DNA of 64,000 bases, from positions 92,387,369-92,451,368 of the forward strand of contig OY979716.1 of NCBI GenBank assembly GCA_963855995.1, in the 5' to 3' direction. Position 1 is the first letter of the stretch. Every line of letters starts with the position of its first letter. This stretch comes from Muricea muricata (lineage: Eukaryota > Cnidaria > Anthozoa > Malacalcyonacea > Plexauridae). A program made the translations under genes and the position numbers. Below, one piece after another: positions 1-7,773 of the stretch. Under the pieces are notes generated by a model that made no database searches, was not told where the DNA came from, and worked only from the letters and a program-made list of their open reading frames with translations.

Positions 1-101
1 TTTTTGTTTCGACGGATCGTGCGGTGTCGTTCTCTTTCTTTCGTTTTATCCTTTCCCATTTTTTATATTAATCGATTGATTTTCAGTAAAGTGATTTTGG
101 A

Positions 102-241
102 CAGTAGCGTAACCAACAACGTAAACAACGATTTAGTTCTGCTATGCAAATACCTCTGAGGAAATGAATAATGTAATACAATTGAATAATTATAATAAAC
201 TGGCATAGCAGAACTAAATTGTCGGGCTAATTACGCTACTG
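102..241. mobile_element. Short hAT-like MITE
   Basis: The stretch begins CAGTAGCGTAA and ends TTACGCTACTG, and the two halves are near-complementary over about 45 nt, so the whole 140 bp folds as a hairpin. The flanks ATTTTGGA and ATTTAGGG agree at 6 of 8 positions, compatible with a decayed 8-bp target duplication. The CAG...CTG ends and 8-bp duplication suggest a non-autonomous hAT-type element. No coding potential is seen. Bases 242-560 are AT-rich and I see no feature in them. Confidence 0.55.
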
Positions 242-565
242 ATTTAGGGATTCCCACTTTTCAAGTGTTGCCAACTGAATTTTCAAAACATTCATGCGGC
301 GCATGTTCAAAAGTTCATAAATTATCCATTAATGTTCACAATTATTTAAACACATATTTACGATAATGTTTCCACTTTTAGTTTAGCTAGTTTTTTTGGT
401 TTTAGGGATGAATTTTCTGTATTCAATTTTATATTACGAAAATGAAGGATTTAAAATACACTCACACACATTTTTGTATTCATTACGCTTTTGGTACTGC
501 ACGATGGAACGATTTTGGGTGAATTGCAGAAAAACAATGTGGATATTGATATGCGAACATTATGA

Positions 566-859
566 TGTCATACCAGTTATTTGCTAAAACGTCATGAGGT
601 GACGTACAATGAAATGGTAGCGCGCGTGAAGCCTGATGAATTGTCGACCATTTTTAGTGAAATGAATGTGAACAATTTTGGACGTGCTATGGCATTTCTG
701 ACGTACGTTAATGTGTTGAAAGGCTCCGAGGACGTGACGCGTCGTGCTGTACGTTTAGTGGCTGTAGTTTTGAAAGACATGAACCTTGCAGCGTTTAAAG
801 TTGAAGAGAGTTTTTTGCAAAGAATGTTTGCCGGGATCAGACGCATGTTTACATTATAA
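566..859 (+). CDS. Possible Bcl-2-like protein, 5' end unclear
   Basis: An open frame of about 95 codons follows a TGA at 563-565 and has no ATG near its start; the first in-frame ATG is in NEMVA. The order of motifs resembles the Bcl-2 core: a KRHEVTYNEMVARV segment, an acidic DELSTIFSEM helix, then NFGRAMAFLTYVNVL, which fits the shape of a BH1 motif (NWGR followed by a hydrophobic helix). I see no clear BH2 tryptophans. The TGA may be a nonsense mutation or the frame may begin in an upstream exon. Large DNA viruses of animals often carry anti-apoptotic Bcl-2 copies, and the neighbour on the same strand is a virus-type packaging ATPase. The family call is an inference from motif pattern only; a chance match is possible. 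Confidence 0.4.
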   Translation, partial: CHTSYLLKRHEVTYNEMVARVKPDELSTIFSEMNVNNFGRAMAFLTYVNVLKGSEDVTRRAVRLVAVVLKDMNLAAFKVEESFLQRMFAGIRRMFTL

Positions 860-933
860 ACCACATGAACTGAAACTTGTAAGATTTATTACAATTGTTG
901 TACATATTTTTAACAGAAATTGTTTGAAAAACA

Positions 934-1260
934 TTAAATGAGTTTATTTAAATGTTCGTGGAGTTTGTTTTTCATGTGCTTTCGATAGGCTTTCTGGTGG
1001 TCTGACTCGTACGATTGGAATGTTTCGTCGCTTCCCTTGACATAGTATTTGTAACTACCAGGATTGCTGAAATACCCAATACTGTAGGGTTCCAGAGGCT
1101 GGGCGGGAGGGTGTGATAAGTTGTGTAGGATATCTACCATCGCTCGGTTGTTTTCGTATACTTGTAATGGAGCTTCGACAAAATATCGATCGGGATCTTT
1201 CTGCAATCCCATTAAATGATCTGCAAATTCTTTACGAACGTCCATGTTTAAGACTCCCAA
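934..1260 (-). CDS. Uncharacterised 108-aa protein of virus-like locus
   Basis: Intact ORF of 108 codons, start either at the first Met or at Met6 (MDVRKEF). The protein is hydrophilic and rich in aromatic residues in its second half (EPYSIGYFSNPGSYKYYVKG) with a basic C-terminus (RKHMKNKLHEHLNKLI). I do not recognise a domain. It lies 31 nt downstream of the Cys-rich ORF at 1292-1480 on the same strand, so the two could share a transcript. An AATAAA on the minus strand near 886-891 could serve as its poly(A) signal. It faces the Bcl-2-like ORF, with 74 nt between the two stop codons. Confidence 0.55.
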   Translation of the reverse strand: MGVLNMDVRKEFADHLMGLQKDPDRYFVEAPLQVYENNRAMVDILHNLSHPPAQPLEPYSIGYFSNPGSYKYYVKGSDETFQSYESDHQKAYRKHMKNKLHEHLNKLI

Positions 1261-1291
1261 AACGTTAAGGAATTCGTGCCAGACGGAAGGA

Positions 1292-1480
1292 CTACTTGTT
1301 GACGCGTTCCATAGCGGCAGAGCCGTGCATGCTCCATCCTTTCTCTTCCGTCATCATCAAACAATCCTGCGCGTATATTTTGCAACCGCAGCAAATGTCG
1401 CGACGTAAATTTTGAATTTCGTGTGCTACAGCGCTAGCATATATTATTTCCAATAATCGGAGCACTCGTTCCATCGTCAA
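1292..1480 (-). CDS. Small Cys-rich protein (CCGC...DCLMM)
   Basis: A 62-codon ORF with a hydrophobic-helical N-terminus (VLRLLEIIYASAVAHEIQNL) followed by DICCGCKI and DCLMM, a cysteine set that could bind zinc. I recall similar short CCGC/HDCLM proteins from invertebrate Polinton-like loci, but cannot verify this here. It is transcribed divergently from the packaging ATPase, with 87 bp between the two ATGs, so that gap must hold both promoters. The ORF is intact. Confidence 0.5.
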   Translation of the reverse strand: MTMERVLRLLEIIYASAVAHEIQNLRRDICCGCKIYAQDCLMMTEEKGWSMHGSAAMERVNK

Positions 1481-1526
1481 TGCCTGTGCGTAACTGATGA
1501 CGAACCGAACTGACGATTTAGTATAC

Positions 1527-1533
1527 TATAAAG
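1527..1533 (+). promoter_or_regulatory. TATA box of packaging ATPase
   Basis: TATAAAG lies 34 nt before the ATG at 1568, inside the 87-bp gap between two divergent ORFs. That spacing leaves only a very short 5' leader. Confidence 0.5.
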
Positions 1534-1567
1534 GATTTCAACACGCGGAACGTGATTCATTTACGTC

Positions 1568-2158
1568 ATGGATGTCAGATTTAAAACGCCAGCGAATTTT
1601 TACATTTCTGGTCAGACTCAGTCAGGGAAGAGTCACCTAACTCGCTGCATGTTGCGTCATCTGGAAGAACTGTTTTACCCTGTTCCTACGAAAGTCATCT
1701 ACATGTACGGTGTATATCAGAAAGAATTTGATGAATTGCCTCCAAACGTGGAATTGGTAGAGGGGTTTCCCGATAATTTAACTGACATGATTCGTGGTCA
1801 TGATCATTCTCTGATCGTGTTGGACGATTTGATGTCGCAATGTTCCAACGATCAACGCGTTGCCGATCTATTTACCCGTGGCTCGCGTCATCATGGTATA
1901 TCCGTATTGTACCTGACGCAAAATTTGTTTCCGCCCGGTAAACTATCGCGCACGATCAGTTTGAATTTCCACTACTTGGTGATCTTCCGAAATCCGCGCG
2001 ATTCATTGAGTGTTTCAACATTGTCGAAACAAATGTTTCCCGGACGTACCGACTACCTTATGGAATCGTTTCGCGATGCTACGAGCAGGCCCTACGGGTA
2101 TTTGGTAATCGACTGCCATCTTGGTTTAAAAACCAAATGTCTAAATGTCTTTGTGTAG
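1568..2158 (+). CDS. A32/FtsK-type genome packaging ATPase
   Basis: The 196-aa product begins directly with a P-loop domain. Walker A is GQTQSGKS (residues 15-22), Walker B is LIVLDDLM (about 83-90), and the segment VLYLTQNLFPPG (about 117-128) matches the sensor-like strand with a conserved Gln and Asn in HerA/FtsK/A32-type packaging motors. RTISLNFHYLVIFRNPRD and SRPYGYLVID are also typical of the family. Such ATPases pump viral DNA into preformed capsids in Polintons, adintoviruses and related dsDNA viruses. All catalytic motifs are present. The last few residues look odd: homology with another locus (8763 onward) begins right at the stop codon, so the 3' end has probably been replaced by recombination. 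Further fragments lie at 2243-2542, 8918-9163 and 47640-47870. Confidence 0.75.
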   Translation: MDVRFKTPANFYISGQTQSGKSHLTRCMLRHLEELFYPVPTKVIYMYGVYQKEFDELPPNVELVEGFPDNLTDMIRGHDHSLIVLDDLMSQCSNDQRVADLFTRGSRHHGISVLYLTQNLFPPGKLSRTISLNFHYLVIFRNPRDSLSVSTLSKQMFPGRTDYLMESFRDATSRPYGYLVIDCHLGLKTKCLNVFV

Positions 2159-2242
2159 TAGGACAATAGGATCGTTTAACATATAGTTGAAAAAAAGGGA
2201 CAGTCCTAGGGGGGGGGGAAGGTTCTTACACGATGGTGTGTT

Positions 2243-2542
2243 TCATGTCACTATTAACATGTTTTGATTCAGTTGAAATTGCTTTAACGAATCATGCAAT
2301 GGCACCATACTGTCGAACGCAGACTTGTATTCCCCATAGCAAAATATTATTTTTGTTATTTTTGGTTTGAAAAGTTCATCACAAAATTTTTCCACATTGG
2401 CTCTGACCACAGATGTAAAAGTTGGCAGGACATGCTTATTGACAATATGTTTCGAATGACTCGACCCCTTAGAAAAAGAGAGACTATAAACATTTGTTGA
2501 TTCAAATTTTAATGAGATGATAAGTGTGCACAATATATACAA
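2243..2542 (-). pseudogene. Packaging-ATPase-like remnant without P-loop
   Basis: The reading frame contains KITKIIFCYGEYKSAFDSM, which aligns with TKVIYMYGVYQKEFDEL in the intact ATPase at 1568. The Walker A region that should precede it is missing and Walker B is not reached, so this is a fragment. A second copy is at 8918-9163. Confidence 0.45.
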
Positions 2543-2813
2543 ATATATGAGACATATTTACATGATAGGAACATTCGCGATAGACTATAAACAGCAAAAC
2601 GATAAAAGGTTGGACAGTGTTCTCAAAACGTCTATAAAATGAAAGTTCTTGTTCTGACTCATCTTCGTTCATAAATTCAATGTCTGAGTCGCGTACAGAT
2701 TCGGAATCATTGTCACTTTCGTCGTCTGTGTCCATTAAATCAATGTCTTTGTCAGTTTCCATGTGATCACAATCATCATCTGAGTCCATCATTTCATCTT
2801 GCTCAGTCATCAC
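2502..2813 (-). CDS. Acidic protein, duplicated family, function unknown
   Basis: The N-terminal half is extremely acidic (DIDLMDTDDESDNDSESVRD) and the C-terminal half is hydrophobic and aromatic (FIVLLFIVY, HIFVYIVHTYH). The same protein is encoded in the copy at 9123-9524 with only a few differences, including small in-frame changes in the acidic run, which suggests past constraint. No known domain is recognised. The acidic segment could be an activation or histone-binding region; that is inference. Confidence 0.4.
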   Translation of the reverse strand: MMTEQDEMMDSDDDCDHMETDKDIDLMDTDDESDNDSESVRDSDIEFMNEDESEQELSFYRRFENTVQPFIVLLFIVYRECSYHVNMSHIFVYIVHTYHLIKI

Positions 2814-2842
2814 AGGCTCGTCCTATTCCATTAGGTTCATTT

Positions 2843-3448
2843 CAGTGCTCTGATATCCCACTGCATCAGATGGATGAATCAAAGTGTACAACAGAAGGTT
2901 GTGTGGAACTGGTGGTATAACTGCAGGGTTTATCGTACAGTGGGTAGATGGATTCCAGTGATACCCATCAGTTATACTGTCTTGTCCTTGTTACGAGCGG
3001 GTCCTTATTATTTTATCTGGCCGCGCTTTTGGTTCATTTTACTCGCAACAAAAACGTAATTCTAAGCATTTTACATTTTGATATATATATTTTATTATAA
3101 GCAAAACATTATAGTTATTATTTATTTCACTATATGAATTAATTACGCTATATTAACTTATCTGTCTAATTGAGCATCGCAACCTGACATGCTGTAGCAC
3201 AGTAGTTCAAAGTTCATCGTAGAATATTAATCTGTTGTCCGTCAGTAAAATCTTTCGAAGCAGATCCATGTTGTTTTAAGCTAAATTCTCTCTCTCCAAA
3301 TTCTCTCGTTCTCTTTCCCTTTCTGTTTCCACTTGTTCTCTGCCACTTTCTTCTTGTTATTTCTGCCATAAAAAACATGTTGACATTCTAGACTTATCCG
3401 AGATATTCTACATTTACGTCAACAGATCCACCCAAAACGTGAAGTCCT
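2843..3448. other. No gene seen
   Basis: AT-rich stretch with short pyrimidine-rich runs (TTCTCTCGTTCTCTTTCCC near 3300). I see no coding or repeat structure. Confidence 0.5.
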
Positions 3449-3709
3449 TTAACAGGACGTCAAGTTCCTCGTCTTCTTGACCGCACACCTCACACTTGAA
3501 ACCTCCACATCCACAAGATCCCGTAGGCGTTTGAGGACATACAGACCACTATTAACCTTTTTTTTTACCAAATCGACATGACAATGCCAGGTTAAAGTCT
3601 CATCTATCATGACACCCAGAGATTTCGAAACATTTACACACTCGAAACATCTACACACACAAACATTGACACACTCATGCGGATCTTTGATCAGTTCGAC
3701 TTTCGTCAT
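3449..3709 (-). pseudogene. LINE reverse transcriptase 3' fragment
   Basis: KSLGVMIDETLTWHCHVDLV followed by a KKVNSGLYVLKRL helix is the thumb/connection segment that follows the RT domain in CR1/jockey-type non-LTR retrotransposons (pattern LGVxID..L.W..H). The catalytic palm is absent. It is 5'-truncated and ends in unrelated sequence. Confidence 0.6.
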
Positions 3710-3750
3710 ATTTGTGCGTTGTGCAGATTTGCCTACAGGAAAAAGGAATA

Positions 3751-3957
3751 TTAAGTATCATCTTGGGGTGGACATTTAAAAGCATAATACTTACCCCAAA
3801 CAGAGTTGAGCATCAATTTAGCCAGGGCCCGCAACCCTGGATTGTACTCGATCTTGTCTGGGTCCAGACGGATTCCTTCTCGTTCAGGTACTCGTCCACG
3901 TAATGCTGTTTCTGTTCCTCTGTTCCACGTTCCTCTGTTTGACAGGGAAAAGGTCAT
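3751..3957 (-). pseudogene. Protein-primed DNA polymerase B fragment (motif B)
   Basis: The ORF contains [20 protein letters not shown], the motif-B fingers helix (K-x3-NS-x-x-GK) of family B DNA polymerases, in the form typical of protein-primed Polinton/adintovirus enzymes. The preceding [10 protein letters not shown] also fits. The exonuclease domain and the palm motifs are absent. Only about 40 residues of polymerase remain, joined to unrelated sequence at both ends. Confidence 0.65.
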
Positions 3958-4320
3958 ATTGTTTGACTTTGGACGATAAAAATCATGTTTAAGGCAAACT
4001 TGTGGTACATTTATTGAGACTTTGCATTCGGTGTTGTAAAGCGATTATGTCCGAGTCATGTTGATTGTTGTATATATTATTTCCTTGTGAACGGTGAAAG
4101 CCTTTTCTTAATTCTTTATCTTTGTTATCAGTGAAACTAGAATGAACTACGATTAATATTAGATTATGTAATAAACAAGTGAGACAGGTGTAAGATTTAT
4201 TAATTTTTATTTTCAATTTTGGACATCTTGATGTCTGACGAACATTAGTACTCTATAAAAAAATAAAGAAAAGAAAGAACGAATTAATATATGATGTATG
4301 AAAGTTGAAAAAATGCAGAA

Positions 4321-4699
4321 TTTTCGTATTCTAACCTTAAAAAATCTAACCAGAAATCCTGGTCTTACAGGCGATCATTTAACCCTGGATCTTCAGTGCT
4401 TGTCAATGAAAAACCAGAATTGAATCATTTTAAAACTTAAAAATTGAGAAAATGTTTATAATCTAAGGATTAAATGATAGCAACATGATAAGATTTTACA
4501 TACTTGCATCTAGGGCACGCGAATTTCTCCGTGCCCAAAATGTACTGCTCTAGGTTCTCGATTGTCAATTCGACATGACATTTTTTACACTTGCTATAGA
4601 CTGCAAAGGAATGAAAAAAAGAAAAAGTAGAGAAGTTATTGTCATGTATGGTTAACTATCTAGTAGAAATCTGAGTGTGTACTTACCAATTGGTTCCAT
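4321..4699 (-). pseudogene. Small CxxC zinc protein, copy Z1 (nonsense)
   Basis: Three exons are visible on the minus strand. Exon 1 (4687-4699) reads MEPI and ends at GTAAGT. Exon 2 (4504-4600, after a TTTGCAG acceptor) encodes CKKCHVELTIENLEQYILG and ends in a second pair CPRC. Exon 3 encodes TEDPGLNDRL and then a TAA where sibling copy Z3 has a lysine codon. The two CxxC pairs should bind one zinc. The nonsense codon removes the conserved FWLD tail. Siblings are Z2 (49921-50350) and Z3 (50758-51196). Confidence 0.6.
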
Positions 4700-4798
4700 T
4701 GCAGAAAGCTTCAGAGGTTCTTAAGGCTCGATGTGTTTGAATCGTAATGATTTTAGCCCAATATTTATGTAGTAATGTGGTGTATGTGGTAATAGCAA

Positions 4799-4960
4799 TT
4801 AGTGTGTTGTTATGTCCTTGTTGGGATAACCTAACCATTTTACAAGATATTGTACTTTACTCCCTCTCCCGCGTTTTTTAAGAGTTTTTTTCACCTCGTA
4901 GACGTCATCGTCTTTGACAACCTTTTGCAGCTCTGAGACATGAAATTTGAAATTTATCAT
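4799..4960 (-). pseudogene. Polinton-type integrase C-terminal chromodomain
   Basis: A 53-codon frame reads FKVSEL-like (FKFHVSELQKVV), then DDDVYEVKKTLKKRGRG and VQYLVKWLGYPNKD. This is the C-terminal linker plus chromodomain (YEVxxxL...YLVKWxGYP) found on integrases of Polinton/Maverick elements and of some Ty3/gypsy chromoviruses. The final aromatic SW motif is replaced by THstop, and the catalytic DDE core is not present nearby. Together with the polymerase B piece at 3751 it points to Polinton-type debris. Confidence 0.6.
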
Positions 4961-5235
4961 TTATTAAAACGTTTACCAATGACTACGGTGTGTACCCAAC
5001 ACTTTTTAGGAATCTGTAAGAAAGAAGAAAAAATGTTACCTAACGACCCTTAGGATCCAGTGAACATTTGTTATATTTTATGGTTTTGTGTTTGATCAGT
5101 GCACAATAGTATTAAAGAGGAAATTTATATTGAATTTTAGGACATGGTTCAATTGTAGGCACTTACTCGTAGCGTGTCCTTTTTAGGTCGCGCTGGTCTT
5201 GACGAACAGTTTTTGCTAATTGTAAATAAGATAAA

Positions 5236-5500
5236 AATAAGTCCACAGGAAAAAGCTGCACTTTTCTTCAGGGTCAGTGTCCTAACATCTGAAATAAGGC
5301 CGATTTGGATTTTTTGAAGAGTACGACAACCACAGGCTCGTCAATTCATTACAATCGCGCTTTGGAAAATTGGATGGTTTGTATTTTTCAAGGACCTTGC
5401 TCTCATACGCGTCCATCAAATTCAAATATTTCTCCTCTGGAACAAAGAGAGTGCATGGTTCTTTGCTACACTTCACGTAGCCTCTCTCTTTTTGAGACTC
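5236..5500 (-). pseudogene. Two-part GRF-type zinc finger protein, copy 1 (nonsense)
   Basis: The frame reads GYVKCSKEPCTLFVPEEKY, then NFPKRDCNE and NRPYFRC, then a TAG stop, after which the remaining codons (TDPEEKCSFFLW) are still in frame. The copy at 55885-56211 has glutamine at the stop and a cysteine where this one has an arginine. This arrangement matches the GRF zinc finger (CxC, RPYFxC, CxFxxW), which binds nucleic acid in proteins such as NEIL3 and topoisomerase 3. Two disabling changes mark it as a pseudogene. Confidence 0.65.
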
Positions 5501-5699
5501 GAATCCCTCTAGTGCTCCATCCTTACAAAAATATTCAAAGTTTTTTAATTAATACCATTTTCATTGGGCTTAGTTCCCAGGGACTTTTGCAGAACCTGCG
5601 TCTTATTTGCTTTGGCCTGAGACGACTATGCTTACAACTATGGGGATCATATATATATATATATATCGCTTTGCAGCGTTCGACAATAAAAGAATCGAA

Positions 5700-5717
5700 T
5701 TTCGTTTAGATTCTTTC
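5700..5717 (-). promoter_or_regulatory. Histone-downstream-element-like block
   Basis: On the minus strand GAAAGAATCTAAACGAA lies 11 nt past the stem-loop at 5729-5744. The block AAAGAAT-NN-AAACGAAAT recurs at the same place after the bZIP-like gene at 53508-53744. Histone pre-mRNAs carry a purine-rich AAAGAAAGA-type element at this position, which pairs with U7 snRNA. Confidence 0.55.
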
Positions 5718-5728
5718 ATAGATTTGGT

Positions 5729-5744
5729 GGCCCTTAAAAGGACC
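5729..5744 (-). terminator. Histone-type 3' stem-loop
   Basis: Read on the minus strand this is GGTCCTTTTAAGGGCC: a 6-bp stem, loop TTTA, fitting the histone mRNA stem-loop pattern (GGYYYU-4 nt-ARRRCC) at every constrained position. It is followed by ACCA and begins 16 nt after the stop codon of the bZIP-like gene at 5760-6086. Confidence 0.6.
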
Positions 5745-5759
5745 GGTTTTTGTTCGTCT

Positions 5760-6086
5760 TTAAAAAAAAAGACCCGGAATTTGTATTTCTCCAGCGAATT
5801 TTGAGTCTTCACAGTCGGTATTAACCATTATATCCGCGAAAAGATCTTCATCCCATAGCAAATTCTTTGGTTCCACCAGATCATTGGTTGGTTTAGTTGT
5901 TTCTCGATGAAGAATCTGCTGAACAGCCAGCCAATGATCCGGAGCGTTCGCTCTCAGATACTCCAGTACACTTCTCAGCTTTTCAGCTTCCATCTTCAAC
6001 TCTTCGACTTCCCTCTTTTGTCTGGCACGGTGCCTCGCCGAGCGTAGCCGTGATTCTTCTCGTCTCCTTTCAATTTTTGAGTTCAT
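5760..6086 (-). CDS. bZIP-like protein, copy A
   Basis: The 108-aa product has a basic region (ERRREESRLRSARHRARQKR) followed by leucines at heptad spacing (EEL, EKL, EYL) and an acidic C-terminal part (LLWDEDLFADIM) that could act as an activation region. In classical bZIPs the basic region has N-x7-R; here the Asn position is Ser12 with Arg at 20, so DNA specificity may differ or be lost. Copies C and D have Ala at that position and copy E has Asn. The start is set by an ATG 36 nt downstream of a TATA box. The ORF is intact and its 3' end carries a histone-type stem-loop. It is transcribed away from the small zinc-protein remnant at 6505-6600. Confidence 0.6.
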   Translation of the reverse strand: MNSKIERRREESRLRSARHRARQKREVEELKMEAEKLRSVLEYLRANAPDHWLAVQQILHRETTKPTNDLVEPKNLLWDEDLFADIMVNTDCEDSKFAGEIQIPGLFF

Positions 6087-6121
6087 CGCGATCTAATCTT
6101 ATATGTACCTAAGACTCTGTG

Positions 6122-6294
6122 TTTTATACATTCCTGCGGTTTTAGATGATTGGTTGAGAGAAGAAAAGCGCGAAAATTCATCGTTACGTACGCAATATCC
6201 ATGCTCTGATTGGTCGAAAAGCGTACGTGCGCAAGACTAACATTATATAAATTAATTTGAGACCGAAACGCTAACATTATAGGTATATGCAAAT
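6122..6294 (-). promoter_or_regulatory. Histone-like promoter of bZIP copy A
   Basis: Reading upstream from the bZIP ATG on the minus strand: TATAAAA (6122-6128), a CCAAT box (6149-6153), an E2F-like TTTTCGCGC (6168-6176), a TACGTACGC palindrome (6185-6193), a second CCAAT (6209-6213), another GCGTACGT palindrome (6221-6228) and an ATGCAAAT octamer (6287-6294). TATA, CCAAT, octamer and E2F sites together are typical of S-phase histone promoters. Copies C and D keep the TATA, CCAAT, ACGTACG and octamer sites at similar spacing. Confidence 0.55.
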
Positions 6295-6335
6295 TATTTG
6301 AGACCCTGGAGGGGGGAAAGGTTTAATTGTTTTGC

Positions 6336-6436
6336 TGAAACGGGACTGGTGGGACTTAATTTGTCCCTCCAGGGGACTTTGTGTCCCTCCACAGGACTTT
6401 TGGAGAGGGACCCAATTTGTCCCTCCACGGGACTTT
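6336..6436. repeat. GGGAC/GTCCC inverted-repeat cluster
   Basis: Several copies of TTTGTCCCTCCACGGGACTTT-like palindromic units follow each other. The same cluster lies upstream of bZIP copies C (47163-47286) and D (48582-48640), always between the bZIP gene and the divergent small zinc gene. The role is unknown; a protein-binding array or replication origin are possibilities. Confidence 0.6.
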
Positions 6437-6504
6437 TACGAAAACAGTATTTTGTTTTACATTTAATAATATTTAGTTTTATGTTTAAATTCAATGAGTT
6501 TGTT

Positions 6505-6600
6505 TTACATCATGCCATGATTGCGCAAAGACTGTCCGTTGTGTGGTAAACAAGGCTTGTTAAAACTGTCTAATCATTTGTTTAAGACGTTGTGACAGCA
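6505..6600 (+). pseudogene. Remnant of small C2H2-like protein
   Basis: The frame LRKDCPLCGKQGLLKLSNHL matches residues 4-23 of the intact 62-aa protein at 47360-47548, then runs into an early stop. The start region is damaged (CATGATTGCGC instead of a clean ATG). Confidence 0.55.
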
Positions 6601-6798
6601 TTCACAAATGCTCAATACAAGGTTGCTTGGCCCATGGTCTATCAGAACCATTTCTAGTTTTTGTTCGCTCACCACAACTCGCGGTCTGAGCTCCTGAGCC
6701 TCCTTTCTCAGGTCTTCCTATTCCCTATTTTGCCTAGCCCTGTGTCGCGCCGAGCGTAGCTTGCTCGCTTCTCTCCGCTTCTGGAGTCTTTGGTCCAT
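6590..6798 (-). pseudogene. bZIP-like copy B, nonsense
   Basis: From an ATG at 6796-6798 the frame gives MDQRLQKRREASKLRSARHR, then hits TAG after RQNRE; the following codons still read EDLRKEAQELR. Upstream sit TATAAAA (6833-6839) and CCAAT boxes, as in the other copies. The stop falls at the basic region/zipper junction, so no dimerising protein is possible. Confidence 0.55.
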
Positions 6799-6980
6799 CG
6801 CTGTATGTCTTGAATGTGTCTCCGGCTCTGTCTTTTATATGTTCCTGCGGCTTTACATGATTGGTCGGAAAAAGCGCGCCAACTAGCTTAGCGTTGCGTA
6901 CGCTGTATCCGCGCTCTGATTGGTCAAACAGCATACGTACGCTGTTCTTAAGAACACATAGATAAATAAGTTGCATTTGT

Positions 6981-7489
6981 TGAAATACGCTTACACTTAG
7001 AGAAAATTGAAGGATTTGTGAGTTCTTTTCACTTCATGAGAAGCGGGAATCGAATGGTTCGGCAGTGCACGATTGTTGTGAAGATACAGGAGAATTGTCA
7101 ATGATTTTGCCATATATTGCAGGGTTTCTTTCTCGTCTGGGACATACTTCCAAGGAATCGCTCGACATCAAGGACCTTACCAGTATCTATAGAGACTGCT
7201 GTAACACATCCGTTCAGAAACTGATAACCCCTGCGCTGCCATGTTCCATCACAGGAGACTCCACAATCGGCAATTCCAGCAGCATCAGTGCCTTTAATAG
7301 AAGATCAAATATAATTATAGAATGTCTATTAGTCCGTGTAGCCCACACTTTAAGAACCTGCGAAAGAAAAAGTCGGCGTCAATTTTTTTAATGGTAATCA
7401 ATCATGTTTTAGTAAAAGGAGACAGTTAATACGATGAATGTATGTAAGGTTAGATTGTGAATTAATACAACTTACTCGTAACGCGTGGC
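6981..7489. other. No convincing gene
   Basis: An open frame on the + strand (7065-7391) has no recognisable domain and no copy elsewhere in the window. I regard it as uncertain. The rest is AT-rich. Confidence 0.4.
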
Positions 7490-7720
7490 CTTCAGCTGAC
7501 GCCAGAATGAAAACTAGCTACATAAGTGTTTGTCCAAGGCTTTATCAGGTGTTCTGTTATAAAAAAGGAGATATAGTTTTAGAATCATGGTATGAATCAA
7601 ACCGTGTATGATGAATGAGAAAGTTGTTGTCATGCATGGCAATTCTTACTTGGACAATGGGCAACAGAAAACATTTCTCTAGACATGTAGCCCGGACAAA
7701 TGTGTCTGATGACCACATAT
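7490..7720 (-). pseudogene. Small zinc protein, copy Z4 (broken)
   Basis: Two exon-like blocks match the intact gene at 53910-54346. The upstream block reads HLSGLHV, stop, RNVFCCPL and ends in a GTAAGA donor; the downstream block reads TPDKALDKHLCS, stop, FSFWRQLK. Two stops and loss of a final cysteine make it non-functional. A shared leader-like segment (7774-7850) lies just upstream. Confidence 0.5.
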
Positions 7721-7773
7721 TAGTCTAGCCAAGTAGATAACCAGTAGGTATGTTCCACTTAGTCAGCATTTCA

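Larger units (their letters stand above)
2154..2842. repeat. Segmental duplication, copy 1 of 2
   Basis: This block is repeated in the same orientation at 8768-9459 with roughly 90% identity by eye. It carries, on the minus strand, an acidic-protein ORF and an ATPase-like remnant. Copy 1 starts exactly at the 3' end of the packaging ATPase gene. Confidence 0.75.

Noticed and set aside
144-151. ATGCAAAT octamer inside the 140-bp MITE
   Set aside because: It sits in the loop of a hairpin element with no gene nearby, so I treat it as chance.
7065-7391. 108-codon open frame with several cysteines
   Set aside because: No recognisable motif and no second copy; could not be told from chance.
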